Assembly: GCA_964433135.1 (NCBI GenBank)
Contig: CAYSQW010000077.1
Location: 1-10,632 of the forward strand
DNA: 10,632 nt
Reading direction: 5' to 3'
Source of the DNA: CAYSQW01 sp964433135
GTDB taxonomy: Bacteria > Acidobacteriota > Aminicenantia > Aminicenantales > Aminicenantaceae
Shown: piece after piece, positions 1 to 6,706 of the stretch
Position numbering within the stretch: the first letter of the stretch is position 1
How the letters are laid out: every line of letters starts with the position of its first letter
Notes under the pieces: model-generated
Database searches by the model: none
Told to the model about the DNA's origin: nothing
What the model saw: the letters and a program-made list of their open reading frames with translations, nothing else
Translations under genes and position numbers: made by a program

Positions 1-314
1 TGCTTGAAATAATTCCCCATTCTTGATCAACCCTTTTCCCATAACCCTTGGGAAAATATAATATTATGAAATACGAATGCTATTGTCAAGTGTTAAATTG
101 TGTATTGTCAACGGCATATGAATTTTCTGGTATAGAATAAGCTTAAAATAAGGAAATATTTTCCAGGCTAAGTTGGTGCAAACCGCTAAATTCAAAGAGG
201 ATATTCGTGGAGATATAAAAAGCTCCCATTGGATGAGGGAATAGATTATGGGTGTCCCCCGGCATAAGGAATTGAAGATAGTCCAGGGGAAACGGATGAT
301 TCTTTCATCCGATC
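1..314. other. Non-coding leader region
   Basis: I see no convincing gene here. The region is A+T-rich. It holds a small inverted repeat, TTTTCCCA (34-41) / TGGGAAAA (49-56), with a 7 nt loop. It also holds a 9 bp direct repeat at 81-111, listed separately. An open frame does start with ATG at 248, but it only joins the downstream gene in frame and has no Shine-Dalgarno sequence. The stretch is most likely upstream regulatory DNA or the end of an unseen neighbouring gene's intergenic space. Confidence 0.5.
81..111. repeat. Direct repeat TATTGTCAA x2, 22 bp period
   Basis: TATTGTCAA occurs at 81-89 and again at 103-111. The two copies are exactly 22 bp apart, about two helical turns, which would place both sites on the same DNA face. 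This spacing is compatible with a regulator binding site, but two copies of 9 bp in A+T-rich DNA could be chance. Confidence 0.3.
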
Positions 315-344
315 TTGTCAAATCCCCGGATAAATTGGTATATT
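315..344 (+). promoter_or_regulatory. Sigma70-type promoter of the lipocalin-like gene
   Basis: A -35 box TTGTCA (315-320) and a -10 box TATATT (339-344) are separated by 18 bp; each matches the consensus at five of six positions. Predicted transcription start is near 351, about 23 nt before the ATG at 374. That leaves room for the AAAGGA ribosome-binding site and argues against any start upstream of 374. Confidence 0.55.
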
Positions 345-350
345 CGGGGA
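323..350. promoter_or_regulatory. Dyad TCCCCG-N16-CGGGGA around the -10 box
   Basis: The arms TCCCCG (323-328) and CGGGGA (345-350) form an inverted repeat that brackets the -10 element at 339-344. A dimeric repressor bound here would block RNA polymerase. The arms are only 6 bp, so this is a candidate operator and nothing more. Confidence 0.3.
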
Positions 351-373
351 AAATACGATTGAAAGGACATGGG

Positions 374-826
374 ATGAAAAAAACGTCATCATATTGGATC
401 ATTTTTATTGTGGTATTGGGATGTGTGGGTTTTTTTTCGGCGGCCGGGATCATGGCAGCCGCCCAGGACGATCCGGGTGCAAAGCTTGTGGGTGAATGGG
501 TAGTGGCCGGAAAGCATGGGACGGGAGACGGGGAAGCGGTTTTTAAGGCCGATATGACCTATACGCTTAAGGAGACCCATCCCGACGGTACCGGAGTTAC
601 CCACGAGGGAGAGTATAAGCTCGACGCTTCCGGCAAGCCGTGTGCGATCGACCTCTGTGTCGGTAAATTCAGCAACGCCGGTTCGGAATGGGTGACGACG
701 TTCGGGATTTTGAGGTTTCTCTCGGATGATGAGGCCGAGATCCATTTCGATCCGAGCGGCAAGCGGCCGGCTTCGTTTGACGGGACGGATACGAAAAACA
801 TACACAAGATGACCCGGAAGAAATAA
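374..826 (+). CDS. Secreted lipocalin-like hypothetical protein (150 aa)
   Basis: I chose the ATG at 374 because AAAGGA (362-367) precedes it at good spacing, a promoter lies just upstream, and the protein then begins with a classic signal peptide: MKK, a hydrophobic core at about residues 8-28, then a small-residue AAAQ cleavage region near 30. The same frame is open back to an ATG at 248, but those extra 42 residues do not look like protein. The mature part has a GEW motif (40-42), alternating short beta-like segments, and two cysteines (90, 95) that could form a disulphide. The GxW start and small beta-rich size resemble lipocalin-like or TIGR03067-type domains, but similarity is weak and no ligand or function can be named. 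It converges on the sulfatase-like gene with a 10 bp gap. Confidence 0.75.
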   Translation: MKKTSSYWIIFIVVLGCVGFFSAAGIMAAAQDDPGAKLVGEWVVAGKHGTGDGEAVFKADMTYTLKETHPDGTGVTHEGEYKLDASGKPCAIDLCVGKFSNAGSEWVTTFGILRFLSDDEAEIHFDPSGKRPASFDGTDTKNIHKMTRKK

Positions 827-836
827 CGCGAGCGGT

Positions 837-2846
837 TTATTTGATATAGCCCAGGGCTCTTAAGTTCTCTTCGGCTTTTTTACTCATCTTTTCCCGGGGA
901 GCGTTCTGCGCGTTGAGGCTTTGGGTGAGGTTGCGCTTCCATTCGTTTAAGAGCATGTCCGCAAGTTTATGGGCGGAGTGGGGATTCTGCTTAATGATAT
1001 CTGTCTTTTCGTAGGGGTCCGCGCTCAGGTCGTAAAGCTCATGGGGTGAGCAATTCATGACGGCGCGCCAGGTGGGGATAAAGGAGCGGAGATCGAATAA
1101 TCGTTCCCCTACCGGCGGGAATTTATTGAATAGAAAAGAACGGCCTTTATGGATTACGGCTTTCTGATGGCCGAGGTGTGAGGCCTCGGCCAGGAACGTT
1201 CTCTGGGGGAAAGCTTTAGGATCGAGGATGAGGGGGATAAGGGAAAGACCTTGAAAATCCGTGGGGAGCGGGATTCCGAGCATATCCAGGATCGTGGGTG
1301 CGATATCGATAAGGCCTGCGCGGGGGGTGATTTTTCGGGGAGGCGGAGGCAGTGTGGGTGATTTGATGATGAGCGGTACTTTGAGCTGGTGCTGATGCAG
1401 GGACCAGCCGTGGCCGGTTCCGCGGTGCTCCCAGAATTCTTCGCCGTGGTCCGAGGTGACGATGATGATGGTGTTGTCGTAGAGATGATTGTTTTTCAGG
1501 TGGCTTAGGATTTTATTGAAGGTGCGATCGGTCAGCTTGATTTCCGCATGATAGAGGGCCTTAAGGTAATCGATATCAGCGGGAGATAACGTGTAGAAAG
1601 CATTGGAGGTGATGCGTTCTTCGAGCTCGTGGCCTGAGTCCCGGTATTTTTTTAGTTTCCCTGTGTAGTTTGCGGCAAATTGCTGTTCGAGGTCTTTGGG
1701 CGGCCTGTAATGATGCACGTCGTAACAGTGGAGGAAGAGGAAAAAGGGAGTTTGTGAGGAAGCGCGCTCGAGCCATTGGATGGCTTTAGGGACGATCTTC
1801 TCGATGCCGCCGCCCGAGTCGTCGCAGACGTCGAATCCCTGATCGAAGTTGAATGCGGGCCCGAGGAGGGCGCCGTCCGTAAAGGCGGCGGTATGGTAGC
1901 CATGGCTTTTAAGCACTTCGGGAAGCGTGATCCAGTAATCGTCCAGTTTGTCGATATATCGACTCCACATCGGGGACCGGACGCAACCGTGAACCGAGGG
2001 ATAGAGGGAAGTAAACATCGTCATATGGGACGGAAGCGTCCACGAGGACTGCGCCAGCGCATTTTCGAAGAGTATCCCCTCTTGGGCGAGCGCATCGATA
2101 TGGGGGCTTGTATTAAGGGGATTGCCGTAGCAGCCGAGCCCGTCGGCGCGCAGGGTGTCTATCGAGAGCATGACCACGTTTAAGTTCGTGGGGGAAAAAG
2201 GGGCGGAGGGGGTTGAGGGAAGACCCTGGCTGTCGTAATTTCGAGGAGGCGGTTGAGACGTCGGCATGGCTGAGATAAAAGGCTCGATGGAAAACGGATT
2301 GTTTGTGAAGAGGGCGATCAAAAAGATGAGGGGCAGCAGAAACGCCGTGACCTTGATGAATTTATTATTGACGCATGAAGTAAGCGGCGGAATGATTTTG
2401 GTGAGGATAAAAAAGATGACGGCGCCGAGAAGAACGACGATGAGATCGATGATATAGCTCTTAAGTTCGCGGGAATAGCGCAGGAGGCTTGAATTGACAT
2501 AGAGGAGCGCCCAGAAAATGAAATGGATTGAAAAAGCGAAAGCCAGGAAATAGGCGAAGTCTATATTTTGGAATATGCGTCGGATGAGATTTCGAAAAAG
2601 ATAGGTGAGGGCGGCGAAAAGAAGCGTAAGGATTATTGTAAAAAGCGCCAGAGTGCCGAGGAAATAGAGAAAAAGCTGGGGGAGAGACGGCGCGGCGAAA
2701 TGAGTGTGGTACAGGGAAAAAAGGAGAAAGGAAAAAACGAAGCTGAGGATAATGCCGGCAATCTCTCCGGCGCAGAGAGATGGGAACAGGTAGCGATGGG
2801 GGTTTTTTTGGTTGAGGATTGATATTCTTTCGTGACGAGGATTCAG
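837..2846 (-). CDS. Membrane-anchored sulfatase / phosphotransferase-family protein
   Basis: The C-terminal domain belongs to the alkaline phosphatase/sulfatase superfamily (PF00884). Visible motifs, numbered from the proposed CTG start (669 aa), are metal-site SIDTLRAD (D230, D235), nucleophile loop WTLPSH (T270) and DHGEEF (D466, H467). It ends in LRALGYIK. The first conventional start is a TTG at 2321. However, the frame stays open to 2858, and codons 1-175 encode about five hydrophobic helices (roughly 23-46, 57-84, 96-117, 131-152, 163-180). Five helices plus an outer catalytic domain is the LtaS/EptA layout. No ATG, GTG or TTG occurs in that stretch; CTG at 2844-2846, 7 nt after AGGGGAG, is the best start. 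The catalytic domain should face the periplasm. Threonine replaces the Cys/Ser that becomes formylglycine in true sulfatases, so phospho-headgroup transfer or hydrolysis is at least as likely. Substrate unknown. The gene lies 4 nt downstream of the nitroreductase stop codon. Confidence 0.8.
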   Translation of the reverse strand: MNPRHERISILNQKNPHRYLFPSLCAGEIAGIILSFVFSFLLFSLYHTHFAAPSLPQLFLYFLGTLALFTIILTLLFAALTYLFRNLIRRIFQNIDFAYFLAFAFSIHFIFWALLYVNSSLLRYSRELKSYIIDLIVVLLGAVIFFILTKIIPPLTSCVNNKFIKVTAFLLPLIFLIALFTNNPFSIEPFISAMPTSQPPPRNYDSQGLPSTPSAPFSPTNLNVVMLSIDTLRADGLGCYGNPLNTSPHIDALAQEGILFENALAQSSWTLPSHMTMFTSLYPSVHGCVRSPMWSRYIDKLDDYWITLPEVLKSHGYHTAAFTDGALLGPAFNFDQGFDVCDDSGGGIEKIVPKAIQWLERASSQTPFFLFLHCYDVHHYRPPKDLEQQFAANYTGKLKKYRDSGHELEERITSNAFYTLSPADIDYLKALYHAEIKLTDRTFNKILSHLKNNHLYDNTIIIVTSDHGEEFWEHRGTGHGWSLHQHQLKVPLIIKSPTLPPPPRKITPRAGLIDIAPTILDMLGIPLPTDFQGLSLIPLILDPKAFPQRTFLAEASHLGHQKAVIHKGRSFLFNKFPPVGERLFDLRSFIPTWRAVMNCSPHELYDLSADPYEKTDIIKQNPHSAHKLADMLLNEWKRNLTQSLNAQNAPREKMSKKAEENLRALGYIK

Positions 2847-2850
2847 TGCC

Positions 2851-3417
2851 CTACTCCCCTATCTTGTTAAACCATGCGATCTCTTCGAGGGGTTTGAGCT
2901 TGCGCACCCGGCCGGGTTTCTTTTCGTAATAGCCCATGGCGAGCAGCGAAGCGATCTTGTATTTACGGGGGATTTTAAAGAAACGGCGGGCTTTTTGGGG
3001 ATCGAACCATCCCATCCAGCAGGTCCCGAGTCCGAGTTCTTCGGCCTGGAGCACGAGGTGTTCGCCGGCGATGCCGAGGTCGATGGCCTGGAAATCGATC
3101 TTTTGCAGTCGCTGACCGATCTGGTGGGCGACGACGCTGGGACGCGAGAGGATCATGATCAGGACCGGCGCTTCGAAAGCCCACTTCGACTGGGAATAGA
3201 GGCCTGAGAAGGCGGAGCGGGCAAAGGCGCTTTTCGTGTCCGGATCGTCGACGACGAGGAAGCGCCAGGGCTGGGCGTTTTCGGCCGAGGGGGCCAGGCG
3301 GGCGGCTTCGAGGCAGGTTCGGATCTTCTCGCGTTCGACGGGTTTGTCCAGGAAACGGCGGATGCTGCGGCGGGAATGGATTATTTTCTGCAGCGGGGTC
3401 TGTTCTTGTTCATTCAT
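2851..3417 (-). CDS. Nitroreductase-family FMN oxidoreductase (188 aa)
   Basis: Typical single-domain nitroreductase fold (PF00881), a flavoenzyme family using NAD(P)H to reduce nitro groups, quinones or similar acceptors in the cytoplasm; the real substrate cannot be told from sequence. Visible family features are SRRSIRRF (15-22, FMN-phosphate contact), APSAENAQPW (42-51), the region GLGTCWMGWF (129-138), and LLAMGYY (158-164). The ATG at 3417 is chosen because an AAAGGA lies 6 nt upstream and the family normally starts just before the RRS motif. The frame is open to 3615, but that extension reads through a palindrome and into the end of kinase A, so it is spurious. Length is normal for the family. 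It is probably the first gene of a two-gene unit with the membrane sulfatase-like gene. Confidence 0.9.
   Translation of the reverse strand: MNEQEQTPLQKIIHSRRSIRRFLDKPVEREKIRTCLEAARLAPSAENAQPWRFLVVDDPDTKSAFARSAFSGLYSQSKWAFEAPVLIMILSRPSVVAHQIGQRLQKIDFQAIDLGIAGEHLVLQAEELGLGTCWMGWFDPQKARRFFKIPRKYKIASLLAMGYYEKKPGRVRKLKPLEEIAWFNKIGE
2854..2860 (-). promoter_or_regulatory. Shine-Dalgarno AGGGGAG for the CTG start
   Basis: On the minus strand AGGGGAG lies in the last codons of the nitroreductase gene. It is followed by 7 nt that include the TAG stop, then CTG (2846-2844). Spacing is ideal, and the arrangement implies translational coupling. The TTG at 2321 lies inside the fifth hydrophobic segment and would delete the membrane domain. 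Confidence 0.5.
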
Positions 3418-3450
3418 GATGATTCCTTTGGATGTGCATCTTATGCGCTT

Positions 3451-3479
3451 AGTATACTTCAAAACCGCTTGAGGTTGAA
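3451..3479 (-). promoter_or_regulatory. Candidate nitroreductase promoter
   Basis: On the minus strand a -10 box TATACT (3456-3451) lies 17 bp after TTCAAC (3479-3474), a weak -35 with three of six matches. The start of transcription would fall near 3444, about 27 nt before the ATG. The good -10 and position support it; the -35 does not. Confidence 0.35.
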
Positions 3480-3485
3480 GATACT
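3451..3485. repeat. Imperfect hairpin overlapping the nitroreductase promoter
   Basis: AGTATACTTCAAAACC (3451-3466) pairs with GGTTGAAGATACT (3473-3485), with a 6 nt loop and small bulges (one A, then two A). It lies between the kinase A palindrome and the nitroreductase start. It could be a weak terminator for kinase A transcripts, an operator, or chance. There is no T-tract. Confidence 0.35.
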
Positions 3486-3498
3486 GGAGGTAATATTT

Positions 3499-3544
3499 GG
3501 GGTCGGGCCTGAAAATTCCGATCGGGATTTCCGGGCCCGACCCC
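3499..3544. repeat. 46 bp palindromic repeat, copy 1
   Basis: The outer arms are GGGGTCGGGCC / GGCCCGACCCC and the core is AATTCCGATCGGGATT. Three of 23 pairs differ from perfect symmetry. The copy lies one base after the kinase A stop codon (3546-3548). Its reverse complement differs from copy 3 at only one position, so copies 1 and 3 are in opposite orientation. Confidence 0.9.
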
Positions 3545-3545
3545 G

Positions 3546-6500
3546 TTATTGGAGTGCGGCCAGGCGTGCCCGGGCATCCTCGAATTCCGGGAGGCCGGGA
3601 TCGGCGTCTTTCCACAGATCGAGGAACCGGGTGTAGTTTTCAACAGCCTGGGATTTATCCCCCAGCTCCTCATTGATTTTACCGAGCATATAGAAGGATG
3701 TGGCAAAGACATCGCCGGCAATCAGTTTCCCGACATGGAGCCGGGTTAAGCGGGTGTATTCCCGCTGGGCTTGTTCCAGGTCCCCGGCTTGGTAGCGGGC
3801 CAAACCGAGGCCTTCTATAAACAGCGCTTGAAAATCGGCCACGGCGGAGAGAAGAGAGATTCCTTTTTCAAAATGTTCGACAGCCCGGGAGTAATGTTTT
3901 TCATCCAGTTCGATATGACCTCGCAGAATATAATGCATCCACATATGATTTTGGTTGGCGCCGGATTCGATGAGGGCCAGCAGCTCATCATCGATTGCCT
4001 CCGCTTCCTGACGCTTATTCAAAGCGAGATAGGCTAAGCCCTTGGCGTTTAACAACAATTTCCGCCAATATGATTCTTCCTCCGCAACCGCGACAGGCAG
4101 GCCCCTGTCGATGTCCTTTATGGCCTGCTCCGGGTTTCCCCGTCTCAATTTGACTCGGGCGGAATTATGAAGCGTTGATATCAGCCACATGTTTTGCCCG
4201 AACCGTTCAGACATGGCCGCCGCATCCTTGATTAATTCATCAAACTCCGTGAATCTCCCCTGCAGCAGACGCAGGCACAACAGATAATATTTTCCCCACA
4301 CCCGCGCGGCAGGCTCTTCTCTTATAATGAGCTGATTGAATATTTCCTCGGCCTTTTCCAAGTCCCAGGCGTAGTAAGCAAGCAGCCCCTGGAACCGAAG
4401 ATTATCAAAGCTGTCCGGATCCAATGCAACGGCTTTTTCAAGCTCTTCTGCAGCTTGTTCGTACTGCCCCTGGTAGCGGTAACCTACGGCCAGATTCCGG
4501 TGGATCCGTGCATTATCTCCGACATTTTTCAAGTAGGATTCCAGGGCTTCTTTCCGTTCATCGAACAATCCCTTGGCACTGTAGGCAGCGGCAAGATTGG
4601 TGTAGATCACGACATCCTCGGTTCCGGCTTCAACGGCCTTTTTGTAGTGCTGGATGGATTTGTCCCGATCTCCCATACTGCCGTAAAGGATCCCCAGGTG
4701 GTTATGGGCCGAGATGTCATCGGGATAAAGGGCGACCAGTTTTTGCAGCATCTCTTCGGCCTGGAGGTAGGTCTTTTCGTTTTTCAAATAATAAGCACCC
4801 TGGATCAGGAGCTTCTCACGGTCCGTGAGCCGGTCGCTGAGCTGGAGTGCTTTTTCCATACAGGTCCCTTCTTCAGCGTAATAGCCTTGATTCCCGTATC
4901 CCCAGGACATGACATAGTAAGCGGCGGCGAATTCCGGATCGACGGCCAGGGCTTTCTCCATATATTCGATCACTTTGGGATAATCGCCCTGGATATCGTA
5001 TCTGATGCCTTCGACATAATACTTGTAGGCCTCGGGCGAGCGGGTCGTGACGACTCCGACATCCTTGTCGATATCGGTTTCCAGCTGCTGCGGGGTGAAG
5101 TGCAGTGCTGTTTTTACGGCTCGGGTGATTCTGTCGACCGAATCGGTAAGGCTTTCCTCGCCCGCGCCCTCTTCTTTAAGCGAGCTGATCACGGCGCCGG
5201 TTGCGGCGTTAAGCAGCGAGATATTGACGATAAACGTGTTTCCCGCCGTCATGTAATTGCCGCGCAGGACATGGTTCACCCCGGCTCGCGTCGCGATTCT
5301 TCTGAGATCCTCATCGTTGTATTTTTTCCTTTCGAGGAGGTCGAAATGTTCGAGCAGGCCGTAGACGCGATCACCGCTCAGGACATGCAGGTATTTGGAC
5401 TGGCTCAGATCCGTAATCAGCAACTCGCAGAGACCGCTCCGCCAGTGATCGAGAGCGTCGCTGCCGGAATTGTTCTCGAAATAGAGCACGGCCAGCGAAG
5501 GTTTATCGGTGGGGATGGGAACGGCGGCGTCGGGACGGGGGCGGATCAAAAAATACCCGACGATCAGGATGGCGAGGAAAAGAAGAGCCGGGACGAACAA
5601 TTTCCTGGCGCTGAGCTGAACCGTAATCTCACGGGAAGTCAGGGGCTTTCTGGAGGGGGCGGCTTTTTCGGTGGTGGGAAGGCCCTGTTCGATCCGCTCC
5701 ATTTCGGCGTCGACTTCGGATGCGGTCTGATAGCGCTTTTCCCTGTCCTTCTCCAGGCATTTGAGGATGAGGGATGAGAGATCGGCGGATATCCGCGGAT
5801 TGATCTTCGTGGGATCTTCGGGTCTTTCGCTTTTTTGTTTGATGCCGACAGCCAGGGCGGTATCGCCCTCGAAGGGAAGCTTCCCTGTCAGCATCTCATA
5901 GAGGATGATCCCCAGCGAATAGATATCCGAGCGGGCGTCGACGTCCTTGGCTTCGACCTGTTCGGGGGACATGTATTCGGGGGTTCCGATCATAACGCCG
6001 CGGCCTGTGATTCCTTTGGACGAAACCGAGCGGGCGATCCCGAAATCCATGATCCGGGCATTCCCTGCCCTGTCGATCATGATGTTGTTGGGTTTTAAAT
6101 CGCGGTGAACGATCCCCGCTTTATGGGCTTCGGAAAGCCCCGAACAGATCTGACGGGCGATGCAGACGGCGGTTCCGACGGTCAGCTGCTTGGACATCCG
6201 GATCATGCTTTTAAGATCTTCGCCGGCGATGTACTCCATGGTGAGGTAATAGGTGCCGGACTCGCGGTTAAGATCATACATGCGGCAGACATGCTTGTGC
6301 GAGATGTTCCGCGCCGATTTGAGCTCGTTGCAAAAGCGCTCGATGGTTTTTTCGTCGGCGGCCAGCTCAGGTGTTATGAGTTTGAGGGCGATCTTTTCAT
6401 GGATCTCGGTGTCGAAGACCTTGTAGACCTTGCCCATGCCTCCGCGGCCCAACTCCTCGATGATCTGGTAGCGGCCCGCGAAAGTGGATCCGGTGGTGAG

Positions 6501-6641
6501 TTCCTCGCGTGGGGTCTCGAGGGTTTGCGTGGGACTTGCCGGCGCCTCGCTCTCGACTCCTGTAAGCGCGGTGGCGCACTCGCTGCAGAACTTAGACTGC
6601 GGTGGATTTTCCGTGTTGCATTTGGGGCATCGATGGGTCAT
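3546..6641 (-). CDS. Kinase A: zinc-ribbon Ser/Thr kinase with TolB-like and TPR domains
   Basis: A 1031 aa one-pass membrane Ser/Thr kinase. Domain order: N-terminal zinc ribbon (C5, C8, C19, C22); Hanks-type kinase about 58-318 with glycine loop GRGGMG (65-70), K87, helix-C E106, HRDLKPNN (179-186), DFG (199-201), MSPE (224-227) and R303, all catalytic residues present; transmembrane helix about 349-366; TolB/FlgO-like domain from PSLAVLYFENNSG (381) to about 510; then about ten TPR-like helical hairpins from 537 to the end. With one membrane helix, the kinase is cytoplasmic and the TolB-like and TPR part outside. The ATG at 6641 follows a G6-AAG purine run. Only 65 bp, mostly palindrome copy 2, separate it from kinase B, so it is probably co-transcribed with B. 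Versus B, residue 104 is Cys instead of Arg. Substrates and signal are unknown. Confidence 0.93.
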   Translation of the reverse strand: MTHRCPKCNTENPPQSKFCSECATALTGVESEAPASPTQTLETPREELTTGSTFAGRYQIIEELGRGGMGKVYKVFDTEIHEKIALKLITPELAADEKTIERFCNELKSARNISHKHVCRMYDLNRESGTYYLTMEYIAGEDLKSMIRMSKQLTVGTAVCIARQICSGLSEAHKAGIVHRDLKPNNIMIDRAGNARIMDFGIARSVSSKGITGRGVMIGTPEYMSPEQVEAKDVDARSDIYSLGIILYEMLTGKLPFEGDTALAVGIKQKSERPEDPTKINPRISADLSSLILKCLEKDREKRYQTASEVDAEMERIEQGLPTTEKAAPSRKPLTSREITVQLSARKLFVPALLFLAILIVGYFLIRPRPDAAVPIPTDKPSLAVLYFENNSGSDALDHWRSGLCELLITDLSQSKYLHVLSGDRVYGLLEHFDLLERKKYNDEDLRRIATRAGVNHVLRGNYMTAGNTFIVNISLLNAATGAVISSLKEEGAGEESLTDSVDRITRAVKTALHFTPQQLETDIDKDVGVVTTRSPEAYKYYVEGIRYDIQGDYPKVIEYMEKALAVDPEFAAAYYVMSWGYGNQGYYAEEGTCMEKALQLSDRLTDREKLLIQGAYYLKNEKTYLQAEEMLQKLVALYPDDISAHNHLGILYGSMGDRDKSIQHYKKAVEAGTEDVVIYTNLAAAYSAKGLFDERKEALESYLKNVGDNARIHRNLAVGYRYQGQYEQAAEELEKAVALDPDSFDNLRFQGLLAYYAWDLEKAEEIFNQLIIREEPAARVWGKYYLLCLRLLQGRFTEFDELIKDAAAMSERFGQNMWLISTLHNSARVKLRRGNPEQAIKDIDRGLPVAVAEEESYWRKLLLNAKGLAYLALNKRQEAEAIDDELLALIESGANQNHMWMHYILRGHIELDEKHYSRAVEHFEKGISLLSAVADFQALFIEGLGLARYQAGDLEQAQREYTRLTRLHVGKLIAGDVFATSFYMLGKINEELGDKSQAVENYTRFLDLWKDADPGLPEFEDARARLAALQ

Positions 6642-6656
6642 CTTCCCCCCTTTTTT

Positions 6657-6702
6657 GGGGTCGGGCCGGGAAATTCCGATCGGAATTTCCGGGCCCGACC
6701 CC
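6657..6702. repeat. 46 bp palindromic repeat, copy 2
   Basis: This is the most symmetric copy: 22 of 23 pairs match (G/G mismatch at position 12/35), with the core AATTCCGATCGGAATT. It starts 4 bp after the kinase B stop codon (6707-6709) and ends 15 bp before the kinase A ATG. On the transcript it is followed by A6 then G6, not by U residues, so it is not a standard intrinsic terminator in the gene direction. Confidence 0.92.
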
Positions 6703-6706
6703 GATT

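Noticed and set aside
34..56. Hairpin TTTTCCCA / TGGGAAAA as a terminator
   Set aside because: A weak A/T-rich 8 bp stem without a clear T-tract in either direction, and no gene end is visible beside it.
248..373. Upstream in-frame extension of the lipocalin-like gene from ATG 248
   Set aside because: No Shine-Dalgarno sequence, it would begin before the promoter at 315-344, and it would bury the signal peptide inside the protein.
2568..2822. Plus-strand Lys/Glu-rich open frame
   Set aside because: It is the complement of the Phe/Leu-rich membrane segments of the sulfatase-like gene; there is no ribosome-binding site or domain.
3499..3544. Palindromes as ordinary intrinsic terminators
   Set aside because: The stems are strong, but no U-tract follows in the minus-strand direction for any of the three copies. 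A Rho-dependent or processing role remains possible.
3418..3615. 66-codon extension of the nitroreductase frame
   Set aside because: It runs through palindrome copy 1 and the 3' end of kinase A. The ATG at 3417 has a good ribosome-binding site and fits the family length.
4455..5777. Long plus-strand open frame opposite kinase A (440 codons)
   Set aside because: Antisense shadow of the GC-biased kinase codons. The same frame is open opposite kinase B, and its translation has no recognisable domain.
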